A stretch of 64,000 nt of DNA from Actinomycetospora lemnae (GCF_028737315.1 NZ_JAQZAO010000010.1:62001-126000), one strand, 5' to 3'. Shown: positions 35,829 through 44,731, counted from the stretch's first letter. The notes: generated by a model from the sequence alone, not told the origin. Numbers and translations: made by a program.

Positions 35829-36260
35829 TCAGGACAGGACGATGCCGTCCCGGCCCGCCAGGTGCCGGCGCAGGACCGAGCGCACGATGGCCCGGTCGGC
35901 CCACACGGTGAGGACGCCGCCCCGGCCGCGGAACGCACGGGTGCCGGCGAGCATCGCCTCGCACGACCGGTGACCGACGAAGTCGACGTCGTCGAGGGCG
36001 ATCTCGAGGCGGTCCACGGCGGGGTCGGAGGTCGCCAGGGCCAGGACCTGCTGGAGCAGCCGGGCGGTGAAGAAGCTCAGCGAGCCGCCGACGCGCAACC
36101 TCCGGGCGCCCGCCTCATCGTCCAGGCCGTCGAGACCCTCGCCGCCGTCGACCACCTCGACACCGCCGAGCTCCCCACGTACCCACGCCGCGAGCTCGGG
36201 CAGGGCCTCCACCTCCCCGCGGAACAGCACCAGCGCCTCGGTGTCCACCACCGTCGTCAC
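35829..36260 (-). CDS. STAS-domain protein, 143 aa
   Basis: This looks like an anti-sigma-antagonist-type STAS domain. The core strand-helix is VDRLEIALDDVDFVGHRSCEAMLAGTRAFRGRGG (in parts), at the place where the regulatory Ser/Thr of SpoIIAA lies (VGHRSCEA). Before it is SLSFFTARLLQQVLALATSDP, and after it VLTVWADRAIVRSVLRRHLAG. An N-terminal strand VVDTEALVLFRGEVEALPELAAW matches a sensor-like extension. GTG at 36260 follows GGGGGGACG. It is divergent from the LuxR/AAA regulator; no DosR-type box was seen between them. Confidence 0.75.
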   Translation of the reverse strand: MTTVVDTEALVLFRGEVEALPELAAWVRGELGGVEVVDGGEGLDGLDDEAGARRLRVGGSLSFFTARLLQQVLALATSDPAVDRLEIALDDVDFVGHRSCEAMLAGTRAFRGRGGVLTVWADRAIVRSVLRRHLAGRDGIVLS

Positions 36261-36425
36261 CGCGTCCCCCCGCCTGCCCCCCGCTCCGCCCGGCCGTGAC
36301 CGGAGCGACCCGTCGCGACGAGTGTCGGCCGGTCCGCCCGGTGGCGACACCGTGTGACGTACGGATCCCGGAGAGCACGCCTCCGTGCGGTTCACGGACA
36401 GGACCGTCGATGCCACCATCACCAG

Positions 36426-39400
36426 GTGGGTTCACCCGGCGGGCCACGGTCGCTGACACGTCGGGAGCAGGAGGTCCTCGCCCACGTCACCGACCGGCTG
36501 ACCAACACCGAGATCGCGCACACCCTCGTGCTGTCCCGGCGCACGGTCGAGAGCCACGTGTCGTCCCTGCTGGCGAAGCTGGGTGCGGCGGACCGGTCCG
36601 AGCTCGTGGCGTCCGGGGCGAGGATGCGGCTGGACGGCGCCCTCCCCGCCCCGGACGCGGGTCCGTCCGAGGCCCTCCCGGACGGGCCCTCGCTCGCCGG
36701 CCGTGACCACGAGAGGGACGTGCTGCGGCGGGCGCTCGACAGGGCGGTGGCCGGCCGGGGCTCGCTGGTCCTGCTCGCGGGCGAGCCCGGCATCGGCAAG
36801 ACGAGACTGGTCGAGGAGATCTCCACGGAGGCGGCACGCCGCGGCGCCCTGGTCCTCGTCGGTCAGGCCCGCGAGCGCGGCGACCTCCCGCCCTACGGCC
36901 CGGTGGCCGTGGCCCTCGAGCGCGCGCTCGAGGAAGGGGAGCTACCGGACGATCTGGGCCCGGTGCTCGCCGGGACGGCCCCGGGGGTGGCCCGCGCGGT
37001 CCCGGCGCTCGGACGCGCCTTCCCGGCGGTCGGGGCGGGCCCCGACCTGCCCCTGGACCGGGTCCGCCGGGAGGTCCACCTCGGGGTGACGACGATCCTG
37101 GAGCGGTTGGCGCGCCCCCGGGTGGTGCTGCTGGCGATCGAGGACCTGCACTGGGCCGACGAGGCCACCCTCGCGCTCCTCGAGCACCTGGCGGAGCGCG
37201 TGACCGAGATCCCGGTGCTGGTGGTGGGCACCCATCGCGACGCCGACGCCGATCTCTGGCCACGGCTCGTGCCGTTCCTCGACCACCTCGTCCGTGGCCG
37301 CCTCGTCGACCGGCTCCAGCTGGCCCCCCTGGATCAGGAGGGCGTGGCGGCGATGCTGCGCGCCCTCACCGGTCTCGAGCCACCACCGGCGCTGGTCCAC
37401 CAGCTGCACGCCGACACGACGGGGAACCCGCTCTTCGTCCGGGAGCTGATCCGGTTCCTCGTCGACGAGGGCCGCCTGGTCGCGGTGGACGGCGGACTCC
37501 TCGACGAGGTGGCCCGGGGCCGCGACGAAGTCCCCGGCTCGCTGCGGTTGATCATCCGGCACCGGCTCGACCAGCTCGACACCGCCACGGTGCGGGTCCT
37601 GCAGGTCGCCGCGGTCCTCGGACAGACCTTCGACGTCACGGTGCTGAGCGCGGTCCTCGCGGAGCGGACCGGTCCCGTGACACCGGCGCTCGACGAGCAC
37701 CAGGTCGTCGACGCCGTGGAGGAGTCACTGCGGGCGGGCCTGCTCGTCGAACCGCGCGGCGCCGGCGTCCGCGACCTCATGGAGTTCCACCACGCCCTCG
37801 TCCACGCGACACTGCTGAGCACGCTCTCGGCGCCACGCCGCCGCCAGTGGCACCTCCACGTCGCCGAGGCGCTCGCGCGGATGGACCCGGACGACGCGGG
37901 CGGGCGCGCCCCCGAGATCGTCGGTCACCTCCTCGCCGCCGGTGACCGGGCCGACCGCGCCGTGCTGGCCCGTGCCTCGCTGGAGGCCGGACGGTCCGCC
38001 CTGGCCGCCGCGGCGTTCGTCGACGCCGAGCTCCACCTCGAGCGGGCCGAGCGGCTCGCTGCCCAGGGCGACGCGAGGGTGCACGCTCCTGCCCTCGAGG
38101 CCCTCGCGATGGTCCGCTACGCCCGCGGCCGGATCGACGAGGCGCTCACCTGTTGGACCGCGGCGCTCGACGGCTACGAGGCGGTCGGCGACGAGGAGTC
38201 CGTGGGCCGGCTGTGCGTGGCGCTGGGCTTCCCCCTGACCTACGCCGCGCGCACCGAGGAGGCGCTCGCGCTGTCGCGTCGTGGCCTGGACGCCCTCGGC
38301 GACCGCCCCAGCGTGGACCGGGCCCGCCTGCTCGCCCGCGTCGGGCTCATCAGCGTCTACGGGGGCGACGTGGCCGCCGGCGAGGACGCGCTGGGCAAGG
38401 CACGGGAGCTCGCCGACGAGTTCGGCGAGGACCCGGCCCTCGCTCCCCTGCACGGGGACAGCGCGGCGGCCTGCCACGCCACCCTCCGGATCGCCGACGC
38501 CGTGGAGGCCGGGTGGCGCGGCGCCCGCATCGCGCGCCGTGGACGCGACGACTGGACGAGAGCGGACATCCTGTGGCCGCTGGCCTGGGACCTCGCCTGT
38601 CTGGGCCGCCTGGACGAGGCCGTGCGGGTCGGCGAGGAGCTCGAGGTCGTCGCGGGACGGGTGGAGAACTGGGCCGCGATCGCCTGCGAGCGTCGTGGGC
38701 GAGCGATCACGCGCTTCTTCGCCACCGGCGACCTCGAGGCCTACGCCGCCTTCGCGCGCGACGACGTGGCCCTGCTCGACGCTCGGTTCGGCGGCGCGTG
38801 GACGGGCACCGGGTACGCCTTCCTCGGGCACGCGGAGCTCCTGCGGGGTCGGTGGGACGAGGCGCTGCAGCACGCAGCCCGCGGTCCGATCGGCACCGAG
38901 CCGAGCCTCGCCGGGTCCTGCTGGGGCATGGAGATGCTCGTCCGCGCCTACCGGGGCGAGCGCGAGGCGGTGCACGCCGTGCTCGGCGAGCACCGCGACG
39001 ACCTGCCCGAGCCGGGTCAGCCGGCCTCCGGCGGCGCCTGGGCACTGCTGCTCGCCGCGGTCGAGTCGCTCGTCGTCCTCGGCGAACCCGCCGAGCCGGC
39101 CGCCTGGTACCCGCTGACCGTCGAGGCCCTCGGCGTCGCTCGGGCCCACACCACCAACTTCGCGCCGATGGTCCTGCTCGAGCGGATCGCCGGGATCGCC
39201 GCGAGCGCCGCAGGCCGGCACACCGAGGCCGAGGCCCACCTGCGGCGCGCGATGCACCAGGCCGACACCACCCCCCACCAGGTCGAGCGCCACGAGACCC
39301 GCCGGTTCCTCGCCGCGGCTCTCGTGGCCCGTGACCGCCCCGGGGACCGAGAAGCCGCCGCCGACCTGCTCGCCCGGGCCGTCGAGGGCTACGAGCGCCT

Positions 39401-39461
39401 CGGCATGCCCCGACACCGCGACCTCGCCCGCCACGCCCTGGTCGGGAACGGCTGCGGCTGA
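36426..39461 (+). CDS. LuxR-type regulator with N-terminal HTH, AAA ATPase and TPR-like region, about 1011 aa
   Basis: The order is unusual. A LuxR-type HTH comes first (about residues 9-62: LTRREQEVLAHVTDRLTNTEIAHTLVLSRRTVESHVSSLLAKLGA in parts). It is followed by an AAA/STAND NTPase with Walker A GEPGIGKT (119-126) and Walker B VVLLAIEDLHWADEATLALLEHL, then winged-helix and TPR-like helical repeats to the end (for example ARGRIDEALTCWTAALDGYEAVGD). Classical LAL activators carry the HTH at the C terminus. GTG at 36426 is chosen because codons between GTG 36354 and 36426 include AGA, GGA and GTT, unlike the gene; the longer start remains possible. Its inducer and targets are unknown. Confidence 0.85.
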   Translation: MGSPGGPRSLTRREQEVLAHVTDRLTNTEIAHTLVLSRRTVESHVSSLLAKLGAADRSELVASGARMRLDGALPAPDAGPSEALPDGPSLAGRDHERDVLRRALDRAVAGRGSLVLLAGEPGIGKTRLVEEISTEAARRGALVLVGQARERGDLPPYGPVAVALERALEEGELPDDLGPVLAGTAPGVARAVPALGRAFPAVGAGPDLPLDRVRREVHLGVTTILERLARPRVVLLAIEDLHWADEATLALLEHLAERVTEIPVLVVGTHRDADADLWPRLVPFLDHLVRGRLVDRLQLAPLDQEGVAAMLRALTGLEPPPALVHQLHADTTGNPLFVRELIRFLVDEGRLVAVDGGLLDEVARGRDEVPGSLRLIIRHRLDQLDTATVRVLQVAAVLGQTFDVTVLSAVLAERTGPVTPALDEHQVVDAVEESLRAGLLVEPRGAGVRDLMEFHHALVHATLLSTLSAPRRRQWHLHVAEALARMDPDDAGGRAPEIVGHLLAAGDRADRAVLARASLEAGRSALAAAAFVDAELHLERAERLAAQGDARVHAPALEALAMVRYARGRIDEALTCWTAALDGYEAVGDEESVGRLCVALGFPLTYAARTEEALALSRRGLDALGDRPSVDRARLLARVGLISVYGGDVAAGEDALGKARELADEFGEDPALAPLHGDSAAACHATLRIADAVEAGWRGARIARRGRDDWTRADILWPLAWDLACLGRLDEAVRVGEELEVVAGRVENWAAIACERRGRAITRFFATGDLEAYAAFARDDVALLDARFGGAWTGTGYAFLGHAELLRGRWDEALQHAARGPIGTEPSLAGSCWGMEMLVRAYRGEREAVHAVLGEHRDDLPEPGQPASGGAWALLLAAVESLVVLGEPAEPAAWYPLTVEALGVARAHTTNFAPMVLLERIAGIAASAAGRHTEAEAHLRRAMHQADTTPHQVERHETRRFLAAALVARDRPGDREAAADLLARAVEGYERLGMPRHRDLARHALVGNGCG

Positions 39462-39493
39462 CCCCGGCGCCGGGCAGAGGGACCCCGCACAGC

Positions 39494-39507
39494 GGGACCT
39501 CTGGCAC
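39494..39507. promoter_or_regulatory. Imperfect DosR-type box GGGACCTCTGGCAC
   Basis: Left half-site exact, right half-site GGCAC with one change. It resembles the CTCC-centred box at 30856 and lies 56 bp upstream of the BON-like gene at 39564. Confidence 0.4.
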
Positions 39508-39538
39508 TCCTCCGCGCCGGCGTGCCCACCTAGATTTG

Positions 39539-39555
39539 GCCCAACCAGGTTGGGC
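39539..39555. repeat. 17-bp perfect palindrome GCCCAACC-A-GGTTGGGC
   Basis: Eight-base arms around a single A, eight bases upstream of the ATG at 39564. It is a likely operator for an unidentified regulator or could sequester the ribosome binding site in the mRNA. Confidence 0.55.
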
Positions 39556-39563
39556 ACGACGCC

Positions 39564-39860
39564 ATGCCTGCGACCGAGAGGGAGCCCGTGGCCGACGACG
39601 AGGACGACGCCCGCCGCAGCGATCACCGCATCGCCGAGACCGTGCTGCGACGACTGCAGGTCCTCGATCACCCGCGGCGCTGGCAGGCGCACGTCGAGCA
39701 CGGTCATCTCGTCCTCTGCGACGACTTCGACGACCCCGTCCAGCAGCACCTGGCGTCGATCATCGCCATCGCGGTGCCAGGAGTGTCGTCGATCGAGACC
39801 CACCTACGGAGCACGTGTCCCCATCACCACCGCGGGCGGCTCGCCGGCCCCGCACACTGA
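39564..39860 (+). CDS. Small BON-like domain protein, 98 aa
   Basis: The central part RIAETVLRRLQVLDHPRRWQAHVEHGHLVLCDDFDD (in parts), PVQQHLASIIAIAVPGVSSIETHL has the BON-type order of helix, strand, DP(V)Q helix and VPGV strand. BON domains bind phospholipid or sit beside CBS domains. There is no signal peptide. ATG at 39564 has a weak ribosome binding site because the 17-bp palindrome occupies the leader. Assignment to BON is by pattern, so a profile search would be decisive. Confidence 0.55.
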   Translation: MPATEREPVADDEDDARRSDHRIAETVLRRLQVLDHPRRWQAHVEHGHLVLCDDFDDPVQQHLASIIAIAVPGVSSIETHLRSTCPHHHRGRLAGPAH

Positions 39861-39930
39861 CCGCCCGGGGTGGACTCCGGATCGGCGTCGTCCCGACGGC
39901 GCGGACTCGTGCGGCCGGATCGCTAGAGTG

Positions 39931-40413
39931 ATGGGGGTGGTCGGCACCGATGAGCTCCCGGTGTCGTCCCACGTCGCGGCAGCGATCGTCGACCTCTTCG
40001 TCTACGTGGTCGTGCTGAACCTGTTCGTGGAGTACCTCCCCGCCGTGATCAGCGAGACCTTCACCCTGTCGATCCTGACCGCGCTGCTGCTCAAGGGCGT
40101 GCTCGAGCTCGTCGTGGCCGCCAAGAAGCGGGTCCGGTCGTGGTTCACCACGGCGACGGGAGCGGTCGGCAAGGCGCTGGCCGCGCTGGCGCTGTGGGCC
40201 GTGCTGTTCGGGAGCAAGTTCGTCGTCCTCGAGGTGGTGCACCTCGTCTTCGGCGACGCCGTCGCGCTCGGCGGCTTCTTCTCGGTGACGCTGCTGATCG
40301 TCGTGCTGATGCTCAGCCGTGCCGCCGTCAGACGCCTGGTGGTCCCGGGGGCTCCTCGGGGGCGTGGTCGACCGCGGGCAGCACGAGGACGCGCCCCCCG
40401 CGGGCGGCGGTGA
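39931..40413 (+). CDS. Hypothetical membrane protein, 160 aa
   Basis: Four hydrophobic segments are visible: VAAAIVDLFVYVVVLNLFVEYLP, FTLSILTALLLKGVLELVVAA, ALAALALWAVLFGSKFVVLEVVHLVF and FFSVTLLIVVLMLSRAAV. A basic cytoplasmic loop AAKKRVRSWFTTATG lies in the middle, and an Arg/Pro/Gly tail ends the protein. ATG at 39931 follows AGAGTG. No family is recognised. It is 70 bp downstream of the BON-like gene on the same strand. Confidence 0.7.
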   Translation: MGVVGTDELPVSSHVAAAIVDLFVYVVVLNLFVEYLPAVISETFTLSILTALLLKGVLELVVAAKKRVRSWFTTATGAVGKALAALALWAVLFGSKFVVLEVVHLVFGDAVALGGFFSVTLLIVVLMLSRAAVRRLVVPGAPRGRGRPRAARGRAPRGRR

Positions 40414-40455
40414 CGACGATCGCGCCCGCGCGGTGAACCTCCGGCCGGCGCAGCC

Positions 40456-41673
40456 CTACACGCGGGCGAGCACCGTCCCCAGCGCGGCGCGCAGGGCCAG
40501 GTCCCGGGGGTCGCCCTGCAGCCGCGTGCCCATCCGGTCGGTGACGTAGCCGTACCCCAGCCGCCGTGCGGGGTCGGCGAACCCCATCGAGCCGCCCGCC
40601 CCCGGCGCCCCGAACGCGGCCTCCGACCCGAAGGGGAACTCGTCGCTGGGCTTCATGAAGCCGAGCGAGAACCGCGCCGGCCCGTGGAGACACTCGTCGT
40701 ACCAGCCCCGGCGCGCGGGGGTCGGCGGGGCCGCGAGGGCCTCCAGCGTCTCCGCGCGCAGACCGAGCGGACCGCCGGGGGCGGCGAGGGCGCCGTAGAT
40801 CGTGGCCAGGGCCCGGGCGGTGGCCACGGCACCCCCGGACGGGACCTCGAGCTCGCGGACGACCACGTGCTCGGGGTCGACGTAGAAGCCGGTGCCGGGG
40901 TTGGCCACCAGCGAGCGGTGCAGCACCGAGCGCCGTCGCGCCGCGTCGATCGTCAGCCGCAGCGGCATGCCCGTCAGACGCCGCCACACCGGCGGCGGGA
41001 CCAGGGCGGCGAGCCGTTCGTCGGGCACCGACGTCGGCGTCCCCACGTAGACCTCCTGCGCCACGCCCACGGGGCCGGCGACGTCCTCGGTGAGCACCCG
41101 CCCGATGGTCCGGTGGCCGGGGTCGACACGTCGCACCAGCTCGTTCTCGTAGAAGCCCAGCGTGATCGCGTGGTACGCCTGCCGCTCCCCGGGCGGCCAG
41201 GCGGGCCGCTGGCGTTCCATGACCCCCGCCAGACGGTCCAGGTCGGCCACGACCTCCCGGTCGACCCGCTCGTCGAAGGCGAACAGCCCGGCCTGGTGCG
41301 CGAGCAGCGTGCGCACGGTGATGTCCTGCTTGCCCGCCCGAGCGAACCCCGGCCAGTACGCGGCGACCCGCTCGTCGTGGTCGAGCAGACCACGGGAGTG
41401 CAGCAGCGCGAGCACCGCGGCCGCGAGGCCCTTGGTGGTGGAGTGGACCAGGGTCATGGTGTCCGCACGCCACGGCGCACCGCTCGCCCGGTCCCGCACA
41501 CCGCCCCACAGGTCGACGACCACCTCACCGTCGACGACCACGCACACCGCCCCGCCCAGCTCCCCGCGGTCGGTGAAGTTCGCGACGAACGCATCGCGCA
41601 CCCCCTCGAAGCCCGCGGCCACCGTCCCCTCGACCGTGCCGTGCCGCGCCCGCCGTCCGGTCACCTGGCCCAT
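40456..41673 (-). CDS. Serine beta-lactamase/EstB-family esterase, 405 aa
   Basis: This is a class C beta-lactamase-like hydrolase of the EstB group. The SxxK motif is HSTTKGLAAAV (Ser about 96, Lys 99), the YxN-equivalent is in GFYENELV, and the C-terminal block has GAPGAGGSMGFADPARRLGYGYVTDRM, which supplies the third box (HTG/GAGG). It has no signal peptide, so it is probably a cytoplasmic esterase and not a beta-lactamase. ATG at 41673 has GGGGGAGGAG upstream. It is divergent from the potassium channel gene, with two DosR-type boxes in between. Confidence 0.87.
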   Translation of the reverse strand: MGQVTGRRARHGTVEGTVAAGFEGVRDAFVANFTDRGELGGAVCVVVDGEVVVDLWGGVRDRASGAPWRADTMTLVHSTTKGLAAAVLALLHSRGLLDHDERVAAYWPGFARAGKQDITVRTLLAHQAGLFAFDERVDREVVADLDRLAGVMERQRPAWPPGERQAYHAITLGFYENELVRRVDPGHRTIGRVLTEDVAGPVGVAQEVYVGTPTSVPDERLAALVPPPVWRRLTGMPLRLTIDAARRRSVLHRSLVANPGTGFYVDPEHVVVRELEVPSGGAVATARALATIYGALAAPGGPLGLRAETLEALAAPPTPARRGWYDECLHGPARFSLGFMKPSDEFPFGSEAAFGAPGAGGSMGFADPARRLGYGYVTDRMGTRLQGDPRDLALRAALGTVLARV

Positions 41674-41780
41674 CCGCGATCTCCTCCCCCGCTGTCTCGG
41701 CTGCGTCGGTGCGCCCCGCGCGGCACCCGGGGCGCAGCGCCCGGCGGGCCGAGGGTGAGCGGAGGGCGCCGACGGTGGGA

Positions 41781-41890
41781 GGGCCGGACGACCCGGGCCG
41801 CCCGACCGTGGGGTCCCGTGTCCCGGACGCGGCCCGTCGGCGGGCGGCCGGCACGGACCGGACGTCGCCGGTGCCCGGGCCGTTGGTCCG
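41781..41890. promoter_or_regulatory. Two DosR-type boxes in the divergent EstB/channel promoter
   Basis: GGGCCGGACGACCC at 41781-41794 (exact half-sites) is 107 bp from the esterase start. GGGCCGTTGGTCCG at 41877-41890 (last base departs) is 68 bp from the channel start. These are the last boxes seen going rightward in the window. Confidence 0.55.
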
Positions 41891-41958
41891 TGTCCGCCCC
41901 GCCCCGGACACCGGAGGATGATCGGCGTGACCCCTCCGCACCTCCCGCCGGGTGTGCG

Positions 41959-42903
41959 GTGAACGCCGCGGGCGCCGTGCTCAGCTCGGCCGTCGGCGTG
42001 GCGTTGATCGCGAGCGCGCTGTTCGACGTGCTCGCCACCCTGTTCTCGCACCCGCGGCGGCACTCGCCGAGCCGGGCCCTGATCAGCGCGACGTGGTCGG
42101 CGTGCCACCACCTGCCCGGGACGCGGACACTGGCCCTCGCCGGGCCCCTCTCGTTCCTCGTGGTCGTCGCGAGCTGGGCAGTGTTCCTCGGATGCGGCTG
42201 GGCACTGGTGTACTGGCCCTGGATGCCCGAGGGCTTCCTGCACGCCGCGGAGCTCGACGCGGCCGGCACCGACCTGCTCGACGCCCTCTACTTCTCCCTG
42301 GTCACGCTGAGCACGCTGGGCTACGGCGACGTCTCCCCCGCCCACGGGCTGCTCCGCGTGGCCGCCCCGCTGGAGTCCCTGCTCGGGCTCGGGCTGCTGA
42401 CCGCGAGCGTGTCCTGGCTCCTGTCGATCTTCCCCGTGCTCTCCCGACGACGGGCCCTCGCCTACGAGATCCGCCTGCTGGAGGAGGTCGAGGCCGACTC
42501 CGCCGACCCCGGCCCGCCGTCGCCGCTGCCCCCGAGCGTCTACGCCGACCTGACCTCACGACTGGTGGCCTGCGAGCGGGACCTGGTCACCTTCCCCATC
42601 ACCTACTACTTCCACGACGAGGACGCCCGCTTCGCGCTGCCGGCCGTGATGGAGCACCTGCTGGACATCGCGGAACGGGCCCGCCGGCAGAGCACCTCCA
42701 CCGACGCCCACTTCCACGGCGGGCTGCTCCTGCGCGCGATCGACGACTTCGCCGCCGGCGTCGTCGTCCGCTTCCGGCTCCCGGCCGGCGCCACCACCCG
42801 GGACGTGCTCCGCGCCTACGCGCACGACCACGCCGTCGGACCGGCCGCGCCCGGCGGCGCCCGACGCACCTCGGGTCACGGAGCCGGCACGCGCCGAGGC
42901 TGA
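41959..42903 (+). CDS. Potassium channel family protein, 314 aa
   Basis: This is a 2TM-type channel with extra N-terminal helices. An initial segment VLSSAVGVALIASALFDVLATLF is followed by LAGPLSFLVVVASWAVFLGCGWALVYW, then the pore helix and selectivity filter LVTLSTLGYGDVSPAHGL, and the inner helix LESLLGLGLLTASVSWLLSIF. The cytoplasmic part of about 150 residues (YEIRLLEEVEADSADP onward) is helical and has no RCK/TrkA nucleotide motif. GYGD predicts K+ selectivity. GTG at 41959 has no strong ribosome binding site. The boxes at 41781 and 41877 place it at the edge of the putative dormancy regulon. Confidence 0.88.
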   Translation: MNAAGAVLSSAVGVALIASALFDVLATLFSHPRRHSPSRALISATWSACHHLPGTRTLALAGPLSFLVVVASWAVFLGCGWALVYWPWMPEGFLHAAELDAAGTDLLDALYFSLVTLSTLGYGDVSPAHGLLRVAAPLESLLGLGLLTASVSWLLSIFPVLSRRRALAYEIRLLEEVEADSADPGPPSPLPPSVYADLTSRLVACERDLVTFPITYYFHDEDARFALPAVMEHLLDIAERARRQSTSTDAHFHGGLLLRAIDDFAAGVVVRFRLPAGATTRDVLRAYAHDHAVGPAAPGGARRTSGHGAGTRRG

Positions 42904-43893
42904 TCAGCGCCGCAGGGTGGTGGCGGGGGCTTCGCCGAAACGGCGGTGGTGGTCGGCGGCGAAGCGACCGGGGTGCGGGAACCCCCAGCGGGCGGCGATC
43001 GCGGAGACGGTGGCGCCGGTGGCGGGGTCGGCGCGGCGCAGCTCGTGGTGGGCGCGCTCGAGACGGACCTCGCGGAGGTGACGCAGCGGGGTGGTGTCGC
43101 GATGGCGGGCGAACGCCCGTTGGAGGCCGCGGGAGCTGGTGCCCGCGGCGGCAGCGATGTCGGTCAGACCGATCGGTCGGTCGGCGTTCTCGTCGATGAA
43201 CGCCAGCGCGCGGCGCAGGCAGGCCGGCTCCACGGCGTCACCTCCCCCGCGCCCGTCGCGGTCGTGGGTGGTGTTCGGGAAGGTGGCGAGGACAGCGCCG
43301 GCCAGGACGCGGAAGGCGTGGTCGCGGGTCAGGGCGCTCTGCAGGGCACCGGCCTGGTCGAGCAGGGTCCGTTTGACCGTGGACGCCACCGCGGCGAGGT
43401 GGCGTCCCAGTGCCGGGCTGACGGGGCGCATGCCGGTGAAGCCCACGGCGTGGGGGGCGAGACCGCTGAGCTCGGCCCCGACCCGCTGCACGCCCTCGAG
43501 GTCGAGGGTGCCGGTCACGCCACCCAGGTCGCTCCAGCCCACGTCGTACCCGCTGCGCGTCGGGGCGAGGACCACGCCGCTGTCGACCTCGTCGCGACCG
43601 CAGCGGAAGAGGGCCCGGCCCGTCAACGGCACGGCGAACATCACCGCGTTCAACGGCTCGACCGAGGCGGTGGCCCGGAGGCCCAGGTACACCTGCTCCA
43701 GGCTCCAGGGACCGGAGTGGGCATCGACGACGTCGGAGGCCAACCGGAACGCGAAGTCCTCCCCGTCGCGCGCGAACTCCGCCCGCACCTCGGCGTACTG
43801 GGCGCCGAGGGCCTCCATCCCCTCGTCGATGTCCGTGGTGGCGAACCGGATCCGCCGCACGGGGTCGGGAGCGCTCATCGAGGGTCCGGCCAT
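42904..43893 (-). CDS. AraC-family transcriptional regulator, 329 aa
   Basis: This is an AraC-type regulator with a C-terminal HTH pair: LRRALAFIDENADRPIGLTDIAAAAGTSSRGLQRAFARHRDTTPLRHLREVRLERAHHEL (in parts) and then VSAIAARWGFPHPGRFAADHHRRFGEAPATTLRR. The N-terminal 200 residues match the AraC-like ligand/dimerisation part of the GadX/FeaR-like group (APTRSGYDVGWSDLGG, FRCGRDEVDSGVVLAP). ATG at 43893 is chosen; a TTG at 43908, GTG at 43902 and ATG at 43878 are also possible, as no site has a strong Shine-Dalgarno sequence. A fragment of a similar C terminus survives at 47700-47811. Confidence 0.87.
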   Translation of the reverse strand: MAGPSMSAPDPVRRIRFATTDIDEGMEALGAQYAEVRAEFARDGEDFAFRLASDVVDAHSGPWSLEQVYLGLRATASVEPLNAVMFAVPLTGRALFRCGRDEVDSGVVLAPTRSGYDVGWSDLGGVTGTLDLEGVQRVGAELSGLAPHAVGFTGMRPVSPALGRHLAAVASTVKRTLLDQAGALQSALTRDHAFRVLAGAVLATFPNTTHDRDGRGGGDAVEPACLRRALAFIDENADRPIGLTDIAAAAGTSSRGLQRAFARHRDTTPLRHLREVRLERAHHELRRADPATGATVSAIAARWGFPHPGRFAADHHRRFGEAPATTLRR

Positions 43894-44227
43894 GGTCGTC
43901 ACCGCCAAGGGGTTCGGGGTGTGGGCCAGGGGCCGGGGTCCCTCGGTGGCGAGGGCAGCTCACCCGTCGCCCGCGGACAGCGTGGCAGAGGATCCGCGCC
44001 GCGACACCTCCGGCCGCACGACGTCAACCGCTGTTGCCGGGCCCCACCGGCGGCGTGATCGTCGTGGGTGGCCGCCGACCGCGTGCTCCCCGGCTCCCGG
44101 GCTCCGGCTCGGGGGGTCGACTCCGGAGTGGAGCCCGCTCCACCCCGCCGTCGGCCCACCGCCCTGGCCGGTTGACGCACACAGCCGGCCAGGGTCTCCC
44201 TCTGCCCCGCCCGGAGGACACCCCCCG
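43894..44227. other. Intergenic region between araC-type and ATPase-domain genes
   Basis: This 334-bp divergent region carries no credible ORF. The main feature is a 16-bp palindrome, GTGGAGC-CC-GCTCCAC (44128-44143), which could be an operator for either neighbour. A weaker ACTCCGGAGT palindrome lies just before it. No DosR-type box was found here. Confidence 0.45.
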
Positions 44228-44731
44228 TTGCCCGAGCACAGCTCCCCCGGTCCGCCGCCGAGGTGGCCCACCGAGCCGGACGGGTCGGTCGCCGGCGGGT
44301 CCCCGTCACCCGCAGCCCGCAGCCTGTACTGCGCCACGACCGCCACGACCGGTCACGCCCGTCGTACCCGACGGACCCTGCGTGGCTGGGTCGATGCCCT
44401 CGACCTCGCGCAGGAGCTCGCCGAGGACCTCGTCCTGGCCGTGCACGAGGCCCTCACCAACGTCGTCGACCACGCCTACCTCGGGCGGACGCCGGGGCCC
44501 ATGACCCTCCTCGCCCAGTGCGCGGGTGCGGGCATCACCGTCACGGTCAGCGATCGCGGGCACTGGCGCACGGAGGGTTCGGCGCCCGAGGACCGCCGGG
44601 GCCGCGGCCTGCCGCTCATCCGCGCCCTCGCCCCGACCGTCACCTTCGACATCCACCCCTCGGGGACGGCGGTCCACATCCACCACCCGAGTCCCGGGCA
44701 CGACGACGCACCCGCGTCCCGCTGCGGCTGA
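44228..44731 (+). CDS. ATP-binding anti-sigma-type kinase domain protein, 167 aa
   Basis: This is a GHKL ATPase domain of the SpoIIAB/RsbW type. The N box is LAVHEALTNVVDHAYLG, the G1 box is VTVSDRGHWRTEG, and the G2-like region is RRGRGLPLIRALAPTVTFDIHPSGTAVHI. The lead helix is RRTLRGWVDALDLAQELAEDLV. Such proteins phosphorylate STAS antagonists or bind sigma factors. TTG at 44228 is used as start because GGAGG lies ten bases before it and the frame has no ATG or GTG before the domain. Its partner could be the STAS protein at 35829 or others elsewhere. Confidence 0.8.
   Translation: MPEHSSPGPPPRWPTEPDGSVAGGSPSPAARSLYCATTATTGHARRTRRTLRGWVDALDLAQELAEDLVLAVHEALTNVVDHAYLGRTPGPMTLLAQCAGAGITVTVSDRGHWRTEGSAPEDRRGRGLPLIRALAPTVTFDIHPSGTAVHIHHPSPGHDDAPASRCG

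Noticed and set aside
44228-44731. The ATPase-domain protein as the missing DosS-type sensor
   Set aside because: It has only a SpoIIAB/RsbW-like GHKL domain with no GAF or phospho-His dimerisation domain and lies beyond the last box.
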